This document shows, piece after piece, positions 55,043 to 62,652 of a stretch of 64,000 bases of DNA. Below the pieces are notes generated by a model. That model made no database searches. It was not told the DNA's origin and saw nothing but the letters and a program-made list of their open reading frames with translations. How positions within the stretch are numbered: the first letter of the stretch is position 1; each line of letters begins with the position of its first letter. The DNA is from a virus, in IMG/VR virus record IMGVR_UViG_3300008120_009793, positions 23,134-87,133 of that record; one strand, given 5' to 3'. The position numbers and the translations under genes were made by a program.

Positions 55043-55303
55043 TTATTCAGTTGCATCACCCATATTGGATGCCATTCCAGACTCCTGAGATCCTTTTCCT
55101 GGATAGTCTATTTTAGAAGTTTGATTAAAAACACCATCCTTATATCCCACATAATCATAAGGCTGTTCTGGCTTTATTTTATGAAATGGAGACCTGTTTT
55201 TAACTTCTTTGTTAAAATTTTTGGAATTCCATGGATCGTTTACAACTTTAAGAAATTGCTTAAAGTCTAATACTTCTCTCTTTTTTATGTCTTTTGTATG
55301 CAT
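55043..55303 (-). CDS. Small basic protein with targeting-like N-terminus
   Basis: This 86-residue protein is Lys/Asp/Gly-rich, with MHTKDIKKREVLDFKQFLKV at its start; DFKQFL fits the F-x-x-F pattern of the block. It has no membrane segment or cysteine. It is encoded between the acidic protein and the 217-residue protein with gaps of 39 and 10 bases. It could be an internal head protein like the small T4 core proteins. No family is recognised. Confidence 0.65.
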   Translation of the reverse strand: MHTKDIKKREVLDFKQFLKVVNDPWNSKNFNKEVKNRSPFHKIKPEQPYDYVGYKDGVFNQTSKIDYPGKGSQESGMASNMGDATE

Positions 55304-55313
55304 TTTTAAAGTA

Positions 55314-55967
55314 TTATATACCTAATATATCCAGAATACCGCCGCTTTTCTCTTTTCCCATAGCAGCATTTTCTATATCTTTTTCTGAGAATTTACCTCC
55401 GAATATGTTGGTAAAAGAAGTTCCCTGACCACAAACTACACCCTCAAGTTTATCACTCAAAGATTCCACAAATTGTGTTGAGTTTATATAATTAGTTAAA
55501 GCCTCTCTCATTGATCCGGCAAGTGTTCCCATAAAACCTCCGCTCATGTTAATGTCTATTCCAATTCCTCTGGATAAGATAACGGCAAGCGCTTTTTCTT
55601 CTAGTGTCTCCAATAGTCCTTTTCCGATGGCATCTATCCAATATTTACAGGATCCTTCTCCGAAATATCTTCCTATATTTCTAAAACTTACTTGTTCGAT
55701 AATGTTCTTTGCAAATTCACTTAAAAAGTTGTTATCTGAGGGAAGACCTAATTGCTTCAAAAGCCATCCAGCAGCATAGTTTTTCATTCGGTCAGTAAAT
55801 CCTGCACCTAGTGATCCTACTAAATCCCATATACCCTCATCGATCTGATTCTGACTATATCCATTTTCAACCATGTTTTGATAATGAGCATCTAGTCCTT
55901 CTAAGAGCTTAAAGTACTCCTCATGAGATTCGTTTAAACTAAATTCCGAATACCTTAGTACCTTCAT
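55314..55967 (-). CDS. Unknown protein with capsid-targeting-like N-terminus
   Basis: The protein has 217 residues from the ATG at 55967 (MKVLRYSEFSLNESHEEYFK). A start upstream at 56087 would give 40 more residues, but it would run into the divergent ATP-grasp gene and past a TATAAATA promoter-like word (55979-55986), so it is rejected. RYSEFSLNE resembles the T4 targeting motif (TYQEFIAE), ending in a potential L-x-E cleavage site. The rest is Gly-rich with amphipathic helices (GLLETLEEKALAVILSRGIG), perhaps membrane-active, and has a single Cys region. The function is unknown. Confidence 0.75.
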   Translation of the reverse strand: MKVLRYSEFSLNESHEEYFKLLEGLDAHYQNMVENGYSQNQIDEGIWDLVGSLGAGFTDRMKNYAAGWLLKQLGLPSDNNFLSEFAKNIIEQVSFRNIGRYFGEGSCKYWIDAIGKGLLETLEEKALAVILSRGIGIDINMSGGFMGTLAGSMREALTNYINSTQFVESLSDKLEGVVCGQGTSFTNIFGGKFSEKDIENAAMGKEKSGGILDILGI

Positions 55968-55978
55968 CTTTACTTTTT

Positions 55979-55990
55979 TATTTATATATC
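55979..55990 (-). promoter_or_regulatory. Late-promoter-like GATATATAAATA
   Basis: GATATATAAATA on the minus strand ends 11 bases upstream of the ATG at 55967 and is identical to the element in front of the acidic-protein gene. It lies in the divergent gap shared with the ATP-grasp gene, whose start is at 56037. Confidence 0.6.
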
Positions 55991-56036
55991 TCTTCTTGCA
56001 GGGGAAACGTTGATATATAGATAAACAAATAAGGTA

Positions 56037-57503
56037 GTGATTACAGAACAAGAAGAATTCGTATTTCAGGGGGGTAAACCAAATCAAGGGAAACCAATAT
56101 CTTTAATAATTTTAACAACCAAGCTAGAGTCCAAAGAAAACTCATATGCCCCAACTGTTAAAAAAATGATGGCTAAATCCTCTGCTATGAACTTTAAATG
56201 TGTTGTTGTTGATACATCACAAGGGGAAATAGAAAAAACAGAATCTGGAAGCTTTTATATAAGAAATAAAGGAAGTAAAAACAAGTATGAAATAGAACCT
56301 AAAAGCTCCATCATTCTTGCTAGAAGATCTAGCATAAACTCCACCGCTGCTGTTAAATTCTTTGAGAAATTAGAATCTCTGGGCTTTGTTTCAGTAAACT
56401 CATTAAAATCTGTGCTTCTTTGTGAAGATAAATTAGATACAGTTCAAAAACTTCAAGAGAAAAAAATATCAACGCCAAAAACTTCTCTTATATCATCGGA
56501 GGAAGATATCGAAAGCTCCGTTTCTAGAATAGGAGGAAGATATCCGGTAATTGTAAAGCTCCTCAGCGGAACAAAGGGAATAGGTGTATTTCAGGCAGAT
56601 TCACAGGAATCTTTACTTTCTACATTACAAACAATTTGGAAATTATCACCGGATACTGAGCTTATTGTACAAGAAAAAATTGAAGCGGACCACGACCTGA
56701 GAATCCATGTACTTGGGACCAAGAACGAGAGAACGGGAACTGATTATACGGTTATAGCTGCAATGAAAAGGATCAAGATTGAAAAAGATTTTAGAACCAA
56801 TGTCTCATTAGGCGGCAGAGCAGAAGCTATCGAAATATCTCCAGAAATAGAACATCTTGCTATAGAAGCAGCAAAAGCTACTGGATGTTCCTGGTGTGGA
56901 GTTGATATTATCATAGAAAAGGATACAGGTTTACCTTATGTTCTAGAGGTAAATGCATCTCCCGGAACTGATGGCATAGAAAAAGCAACAGGTTTAGATG
57001 TCACATCAATAGTTTTAGATTTCATCTTAAATAAAAAGAACTGGAACTATCCAAGAAAAGTAGCAGGATTTAGAGAGATCTTTGATGTAAAAGGTGTTGG
57101 TAAATTTATAGGTAAACTTGACACCGGGAACGGAGCAATGGCATGTTCTTTACATGCAGACTATTCAATCCAAGAGGATGAATTTATAAATTGGACAATT
57201 GGGGGTAAATCCTTTAGTAACAGAATAGTAGATTACTCTCATGCTGAGGTTGGTGATCAAACAGAGAAGAGACCAGTAATTCTCATGGATGTAGAATTCA
57301 ATGGAATGGTCTATAAGAAGATAAAATTTTCTCTAGTGGATAGAACCTATAAAAGCACCCCGATGTTAATTAACAGAACATTTATGGAGGAAGCTGGCCT
57401 AATAGTAGATTCAAGTAAAACTTTCTTGCTGACACAAGAACCTATGAAATATTCTCCTCTTAAAGCTAAGGGAGATTCTACAGCAGGTATAGATCTATTT
57501 TAA
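56037..57503 (+). CDS. RimK-type ATP-grasp ligase fused to a RimB-like retropepsin-type peptidase
   Basis: The protein has 488 residues with a GTG start (AAGG five bases upstream). The first 340 residues are a RimK-type ATP-grasp: PVIVKLLSGTKGIGVFQ, ELIVQEKIEADHDLRIHVLG, GRAEAIEISPEIEH, WCGVDIIIEKDTG and PYVLEVNASPGTDGIEKATG. These carry the ATP and Mg ligands. Residues about 355-488 match the 'ATP-dependent zinc protease'/RimB family, a retropepsin-like fold: GKLDTGNGAMACSLHAD, RPVILMDVEFNG, IKFSLVDRT and STPMLINRTFM, with Asp at LDTG. Bacterial RimK adds glutamates to the bS6 C-terminus, and RimB-like proteins may trim them. It stands alone on the plus strand and overlaps asnB by nine bases. 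Confidence 0.92.
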   Translation: MITEQEEFVFQGGKPNQGKPISLIILTTKLESKENSYAPTVKKMMAKSSAMNFKCVVVDTSQGEIEKTESGSFYIRNKGSKNKYEIEPKSSIILARRSSINSTAAVKFFEKLESLGFVSVNSLKSVLLCEDKLDTVQKLQEKKISTPKTSLISSEEDIESSVSRIGGRYPVIVKLLSGTKGIGVFQADSQESLLSTLQTIWKLSPDTELIVQEKIEADHDLRIHVLGTKNERTGTDYTVIAAMKRIKIEKDFRTNVSLGGRAEAIEISPEIEHLAIEAAKATGCSWCGVDIIIEKDTGLPYVLEVNASPGTDGIEKATGLDVTSIVLDFILNKKNWNYPRKVAGFREIFDVKGVGKFIGKLDTGNGAMACSLHADYSIQEDEFINWTIGGKSFSNRIVDYSHAEVGDQTEKRPVILMDVEFNGMVYKKIKFSLVDRTYKSTPMLINRTFMEEAGLIVDSSKTFLLTQEPMKYSPLKAKGDSTAGIDLF

Positions 57504-58913
57504 AAGATAGTTTTCGTATCCCTTTACAAAGTAATTAATAGCTTCAACCCTATAATCATTGGGATCTTTTACTATTTTGTCGTTCTTTAAAGGATGTTTC
57601 TTTCTTTCTATAACAGAATCTGGAACTAGCCCTTTGAAAGTTTTTTTCAAAATTGTCTTATTCTTCCGGTATTCAAATGGAAGCCACATTGCAAGCTGAA
57701 TTAGTTCTAAATTTAAAAACGGGTTTCTTAACTCCAAAGTATGTGCCATACTCATTTTATCTAATCTAGGAAGGTGATAATATGTGAGTTCATGGAAAAT
57801 ATCGGATTGCTGGGAATCATATTCGTTTATTCTCCGATACCCCCCAAACATTTCATCCGCCCCATCACCGGATAAAACTATTCTGGTATTTGTTCCTTTT
57901 TTAATAGCATCAAAGAGATGATATTGGGGTACCACACTTCCCATATCAACGGGGGATTCGTTCCACCTAAAATAAATCTCGTTTAGATCCAAATCTACCT
58001 CATTCATGTTGTATTCTAGGCGATTTACTTTTATTCCCCAGTAATCCTCGCATTCTCTAACATATTCGTCATCTGGACCATTATTGATAGTGTACCAGCT
58101 AACATCTGCCCCAAGTTTAAGAAGTAACCCTCCTATGATAGAAGAGTCCAATCCACCGGATAGTAAGATGGAGATAGGATAATCCAAGCTTAATAGCCTG
58201 TTTTTTGTTGCCAGCTCGAGTTTATTCCAAACCCAATCTAGTAACATGTCTTCAGAATCAAATTGAAATTTGGGGGGTTTAAATGCGAAATAAGGACCAT
58301 ATTCTTGCTTAAAGTCCGGAGCATTAAAATTCCATTTGTAGATGAAATTAGGTTTTAATTTTTGGACGTTTTCGAAGGGGGTAGATTCGTTAGCAACATA
58401 CCCCCATTTCCTCACACCGCCCATAAATCCTGAGCTAATTATAGAATTTTCATTCAGTAAACCTTTCATCTCTGAACAGATCTCACCTAATTCGTTGGTA
58501 TAAAGGCACTTCTTACCTAGAGGATCTGTAAAGCAAATCACATCTTTCTTGGACATATCAACCAAGCAAATAGCCCAAAACCCATCCCAGCTTTTAATAT
58601 GTGGTTCATATAGAGAGATAAACATCTCCAAGGAGGAAAATTCAAAGGTACTAAAAAGATCTTTGAGGTATTCTGTATCTGATCCATAATGTAAGGGGTA
58701 ATTAAAAATTTCCCCGTTAAATAGGAGATAACGGTTATTAGATAACTCTACTGGCTGAATCCAGCCGTCACCAACTGCAGTCTGAATAGGCAATCTATGG
58801 TGGCATAGAGTCAGTCCAGAAGCATCTGAATGAGTGTAATATTCAATACCTCTATGAGAAATGGATTTTATCCTTTCCTCTGAGGGATTATGAGCAATTA
58901 GTATTCCGCACAT
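57495..58913 (-). CDS. Glutamine-dependent asparagine synthetase-like protein
   Basis: This 472-residue protein has the class II amidotransferase and synthetase domains of AsnB. Cys2 (MCGILIAH) is the nucleophile. CHHRLPIQ, LLFNGEIFNY and SDTEYLKDLF are the glutaminase core. SGGLDSSIIGGLL at about 249-261 is the PP-loop, and LSGDGADEMFGGYRR completes the synthetase site. It is compact against bacterial AsnB (about 550-620), and the 'RGPDD' region reads RGIEYY. In phages such enzymes often occur beside sugar genes and may amidate a sugar acid rather than aspartate. It overlaps the kinase start by one base. Confidence 0.93.
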   Translation of the reverse strand: MCGILIAHNPSEERIKSISHRGIEYYTHSDASGLTLCHHRLPIQTAVGDGWIQPVELSNNRYLLFNGEIFNYPLHYGSDTEYLKDLFSTFEFSSLEMFISLYEPHIKSWDGFWAICLVDMSKKDVICFTDPLGKKCLYTNELGEICSEMKGLLNENSIISSGFMGGVRKWGYVANESTPFENVQKLKPNFIYKWNFNAPDFKQEYGPYFAFKPPKFQFDSEDMLLDWVWNKLELATKNRLLSLDYPISILLSGGLDSSIIGGLLLKLGADVSWYTINNGPDDEYVRECEDYWGIKVNRLEYNMNEVDLDLNEIYFRWNESPVDMGSVVPQYHLFDAIKKGTNTRIVLSGDGADEMFGGYRRINEYDSQQSDIFHELTYYHLPRLDKMSMAHTLELRNPFLNLELIQLAMWLPFEYRKNKTILKKTFKGLVPDSVIERKKHPLKNDKIVKDPNDYRVEAINYFVKGYENYLLK

Positions 58914-59452
58914 TATTTTAAGTTCTTAATTATAGTCTGGAATCCGGATAGCGATTCAAGATCAAACTTGTTTTCAACCTTGTGAATCTTAACACCGGCT
59001 AACGAAAGATAAGCTATGATCTCATCAAAGATTTCTATTTCCTTCGGGATCATTTTATCCATGTGGTCCCAAACGTCTTTTTTTCTTTCTCCTTGGTATG
59101 TTCCATAAACATAAAAGAAAAAGACATCTTTAAAAAGATTATTTTTTACCATGTAAGCCAATTCCTGATAAACTGTATCGCGGGATACCCGGTTGTTAAG
59201 TATTCCCCAGACGGAATTGGTAATTACCCCCCGATCCATGATTAAATCGGGTAAAAAAGAATCTCTATTCAATTGATGAACCATTAATTCCTTGCCTAAT
59301 CCGATACCATGAGTTATCTCTCCACCCTCTGGGAGTTCTAAATTTGTATAAGCTCCGTTAAAATCGAACTTAAAAACTGGAAAGGTATTTTGGGAGCTGA
59401 CAAAAAAAGTTTTACCTGACTTTCTGGCTCCCTCTACAACAAAAAGGGACAT
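58913..59452 (-). CDS. P-loop nucleotide/nucleoside kinase-like protein
   Basis: This 179-residue protein starts MSLFVVEGARKSGKTFFVSS, with Walker A GARKSGKT at residues 8-15. The segment LIMDRGVITNSVWG resembles the 'D-R...S' element of the thymidylate/deoxynucleoside kinase group, and IIAYLSLAGVKIHKVENK resembles the closing helix-strand. The length fits small kinases. The substrate cannot be deduced; a nucleotide, a sugar or a hydroxymethyl base are all possible. It overlaps asnB by one base. GATATAAATTT lies about 8-18 bases upstream of the ATG. Confidence 0.75.
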   Translation of the reverse strand: MSLFVVEGARKSGKTFFVSSQNTFPVFKFDFNGAYTNLELPEGGEITHGIGLGKELMVHQLNRDSFLPDLIMDRGVITNSVWGILNNRVSRDTVYQELAYMVKNNLFKDVFFFYVYGTYQGERKKDVWDHMDKMIPKEIEIFDEIIAYLSLAGVKIHKVENKFDLESLSGFQTIIKNLK

Positions 59453-59515
59453 AAATTTTAAATTTATATCCCTAAAAGTACTAAAAATTCCGTATTTATT
59501 AAAATGTCATTACAG

Positions 59516-61786
59516 CTAGAACTTCTTTACCCCTGATGGAAGGTATCCATTCAGTAAGGCTTTTTGAGAGTTGTCAAAATAAAATTGAACTAGGTTTCTT
59601 AATCCGAATCCACTTTTATCCTTTTTATATTCCATAAATTTCGTTATTTCGTCCACTGACATTTTATTATAATAAGAAGGAGCATTCATCATTTGTCTTT
59701 GTGAAGGCCACCATTTATTATTCCAAAAGGTCTCGACCGCTTTAAACATTTCTGGAGTTGTGACCTCGTCTCTAAATACTGCAGCAGCCTCTTCTTCTCT
59801 CTCGTTTGCTCCGGACATCTTAACTAAAATCTTTTTACATATCTCACCCGCCTTAACTTGAAGATCTGCAGCTGCTTTTGCCACTGCGTCTGCTTTTGCT
59901 TTCTCAGCTTGGTCCATGTTACTTTTCCAGTCCATTACTCCTGGTGTTCCGTAGAACGTGTCCTTATCGGAATCTGTATAAGCTTCAAATCCCTCTGGGG
60001 TGCATTTCCATGTTCCTTTAAGTGTTTCGTTTTTTGATGCATAGAAAAAAGAATAAGTCCCATCTGCATTAAAAGTGTGCTTGTTTTTATTTTCTCTTTC
60101 TATGGTTGCCTTACCTCCCGAGATTTTTGTTGTGTTGTCTGCAGACCTAATGCAATTAAAAGTGCTGGATTTTTTTTCTCCTCCTGATCCAGATCCCGAT
60201 GATCCCGATTTAGAACCCGACGAAGAGAAAGAATTTGATTTTGCGGTATATGCATCCCAATCGAAGTTCTCTCTAACAGAGTAAAGTGATTCAAATACCT
60301 CGGAGGAAAGTTTATCCACTAATTCTTGGGTAATATCAGAAGAAGTATCCTTTAATCCCAATCCTGCCTTAATAGAGGATATAAGATTTCCTGTGTTTTG
60401 TCCAAATTTTCCGTCTGCCCCATACTTGGAAAATTTCTTATAAAGTTCACTGTCTTTTCCCTTGCTTGACTTTCCGATTTTATCGATAATTAATTGTTGA
60501 ACTTTTTTAACGTCATCATTTACACTCCCCCTCTTTTTAGCATCATATTTAACAGTATTTTCTAATTTAAAAGGTGCTGAAGCTCCAGCGCTACCTGCTG
60601 TTCCTGCTGTTCCTGCAGTACCTGAATCTCCTGTTGGTTTAGGTTTCTTTCTTTCTATTGCAGCTTGATTGGCAGCATTTTGAGAAAGCATAGGAAGTGT
60701 GCTAAAAGCGTTATCACCATCTTGTTTGTATTTTTCGACTTCAGGGGTTGCAATTGATAGTGTTTTAAAACTTCTAAGAGTCTTTGATTCCTCATCGTAT
60801 GCTTTATCAAAAGCATCTTTTTTAGATTTGAATAGAGATTCTAAATTCGAAATTGTTTTACCGACCTGTTTAAAATCTATATCTTTCTTCTGCTCGTCAT
60901 CAACTGATAATTCTGCTCTAACCTCGGCAACGCTCTTTATAAGGGAGACAAATTCTCCGTTCATTGCTAGGGATTTAAAATTCTTCTTGGAGGGATCACC
61001 AGATCTCATTGCTATAAGTTCAAGAACCCCCTTAACAGATCCTTCTAAGGTTTCAACTCTAGCAGATTCTGCCCTGGCATTTCTTCTAGCAACCCTATCT
61101 TCTTTAGCCTCGTTTACTATCCTATTAAAAGAATTAAAATCGATAGCTATTTTATTATGGATGAGTTGTTCCATAACTTGGCCTCTAGTTGAAAATTCTT
61201 CCGGAATAAAGGACTTACTTTCCCCTGCTAATGTTGCCTTTGTTTGCATTTCGTCTTTAAGCTTTGCTAAGCCTCCAGAAACAAGTTTTTTTAACAACTC
61301 CCAGTCAGAATCTTCCATTCTGGCTTGTCCTGATTCGTCCTGTTGTTTAACATAAACCATAGCTTTATCAATTGCTACTTTGTAATTTTTAAAACCGGAG
61401 GAAAGATTTTTTCTCCATTCATCTAGTAGATTAACATATTCTGTGTCACCCTTAGATGCACTTAAAAAATTGTTTACCTCTTGTCTTAAAGCATTATAAA
61501 AATCTTCTAATTGTGGTCCTATTGTTTTTTTAGTATCAATAGCATCAACTGCTGCTTGAATTTTTGCTGGTAAATTTGCAATATACTCATCTTTAAACTT
61601 AGATGGCTCTGGATAGCTATTAACAGCAATAATAAAGTTTGCAGCTAGATCGTTACCTAATTTTGCAAGGGATTTAACATAATCAGAAAAAACCGTTCCG
61701 GGTTGAGGTTTGTCCTGTTCGTTAAGAAACGGGTTTTTATATGAATTAGCCCTATTAACTAAGCTTTCAAAAAGAGGATTTCTCAT
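59516..61786 (-). CDS. Large protein with peptidoglycan-binding-like domain, candidate internal head/ejection protein
   Basis: This 756-residue protein begins MRNPLFESLVNRANSYKNPF, with LNEQ as a possible L-x-E cleavage site. Most of the first 380 residues are helical and Lys/Ser/Ala-rich. Residues about 415-500 resemble a PG_binding_1 domain: VNDDVKKVQQLIIDKIG, then KYGADGKFGQNTGNLISSIK. Residues about 530-610 are a beta-rich module (GGKATIERENKNKHTFNADG), lipocalin-like in appearance. A short GTAGTAGSAG linker and a SSGSKSGSSGSG linker separate modules. C-terminal helices follow. A capsid-stored, ejected protein meeting the cell wall is an attractive but unproven role. Confidence 0.7.
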   Translation of the reverse strand: MRNPLFESLVNRANSYKNPFLNEQDKPQPGTVFSDYVKSLAKLGNDLAANFIIAVNSYPEPSKFKDEYIANLPAKIQAAVDAIDTKKTIGPQLEDFYNALRQEVNNFLSASKGDTEYVNLLDEWRKNLSSGFKNYKVAIDKAMVYVKQQDESGQARMEDSDWELLKKLVSGGLAKLKDEMQTKATLAGESKSFIPEEFSTRGQVMEQLIHNKIAIDFNSFNRIVNEAKEDRVARRNARAESARVETLEGSVKGVLELIAMRSGDPSKKNFKSLAMNGEFVSLIKSVAEVRAELSVDDEQKKDIDFKQVGKTISNLESLFKSKKDAFDKAYDEESKTLRSFKTLSIATPEVEKYKQDGDNAFSTLPMLSQNAANQAAIERKKPKPTGDSGTAGTAGTAGSAGASAPFKLENTVKYDAKKRGSVNDDVKKVQQLIIDKIGKSSKGKDSELYKKFSKYGADGKFGQNTGNLISSIKAGLGLKDTSSDITQELVDKLSSEVFESLYSVRENFDWDAYTAKSNSFSSSGSKSGSSGSGSGGEKKSSTFNCIRSADNTTKISGGKATIERENKNKHTFNADGTYSFFYASKNETLKGTWKCTPEGFEAYTDSDKDTFYGTPGVMDWKSNMDQAEKAKADAVAKAAADLQVKAGEICKKILVKMSGANEREEEAAAVFRDEVTTPEMFKAVETFWNNKWWPSQRQMMNAPSYYNKMSVDEITKFMEYKKDKSGFGLRNLVQFYFDNSQKALLNGYLPSGVKKF

Positions 61787-61803
61787 GATTTTATTTATTT
61801 TAT

Positions 61804-62652
61804 CTATATATTCTTTAGCCTATTCCTTAAGATGGTAATTTTTTGATTTATGGAATTACTATTTCTGCGGTATTCGTCTTTCAGATCTTCATTTCTGCTT
61901 TTTGCCATTTGAAAAGTTTGAATATCTCCGGATCTGTAAGAAATAGCTCTTAGTTCTTTAAGCTCTTCTGTTTTCTTTTTGTAATCCCTATCCATCTCAT
62001 ATTTCAAAGCTGCGATATCTTCTAGCATCTCAGCAATATCTGCTTTAGGGAGTCCGCTAATTTGATTAGTAAATTCCCTTAGAGGCAAATCATACATGCC
62101 CCAATTTCCTTCATCCCTTAGATAAGTTTCTTCCCTGTATGGGGTTTCGGTTTTGTACTTTTTAGATTCTGCTTCTAACCCTTTCCATTGATTATAAAAT
62201 TGATTCTCGTATTCATAATCTTTGAATCTTCTTGCCTTTTCATATGCATATTGAGCTATTTGAGAATCCGCTGCAATTTTATTTTTCTGATAAAAGTTTA
62301 TTAAAGATGTGTCATCACCACATATTTCTTTAATTTCTTTTATTATAAAATTCATTTCGGAATTTTTTGCTATTTTCATAGCATCTAAAGCTCTTTTACT
62401 CATTAATGCCTTTTGTCTGGCATTATTCATCATCACAGGATCTTGCATCTTTTTAGATTCACTATAAAAGATATCATAGTTAAGCTCGTCCGATTTATCA
62501 ATAAAGTCTTTTTCTATCTGCACCATCTTATTGATCTTGTCCTGAATTTTAGGTTTACTCCCGGAAAGAAAAGATCCCACTCTGTTTACTAGATTTTTAA
62601 AAAAACCTTCGTTCATGTGGCTTTCAGATATAAATTCGGAATACTTTTTCAT
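61804..62652 (-). CDS. Coiled-coil protein with capsid-targeting-like N-terminus
   Basis: This 282-residue protein begins MKKYSEFISESHMNEGFFKN. KYSEFISE is very close to the T4 internal-protein signal (MKTYQEFIAE) and ends in I-x-E, the recognition pattern of the T4 prohead protease gp21. The rest is a long basic helical protein (KADIAEMLEDIAALKYEMDR, REFTNQISGLP). The start overlaps the end of the 372-residue gene by one base. It is the best single example of the shared motif. Packaging in the head is inferred. Confidence 0.75.
   Translation of the reverse strand: MKKYSEFISESHMNEGFFKNLVNRVGSFLSGSKPKIQDKINKMVQIEKDFIDKSDELNYDIFYSESKKMQDPVMMNNARQKALMSKRALDAMKIAKNSEMNFIIKEIKEICGDDTSLINFYQKNKIAADSQIAQYAYEKARRFKDYEYENQFYNQWKGLEAESKKYKTETPYREETYLRDEGNWGMYDLPLREFTNQISGLPKADIAEMLEDIAALKYEMDRDYKKKTEELKELRAISYRSGDIQTFQMAKSRNEDLKDEYRRNSNSINQKITILRNRLKNI

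Noticed and set aside
55968-56087. An upstream start giving 40 extra residues to the 217-residue protein
   Set aside because: It would overlap the divergent ATP-grasp start and cross the exact TATAAATA element, and would bury the targeting-like N-terminus.
42370-59452. DNA hypermodification pathway built on the kinase, Nudix, and transferases
   Set aside because: No nucleotide hydroxymethylase, base transferase or DNA-acting partner is present here, and the sugar genes fit surface or virion glycans better.
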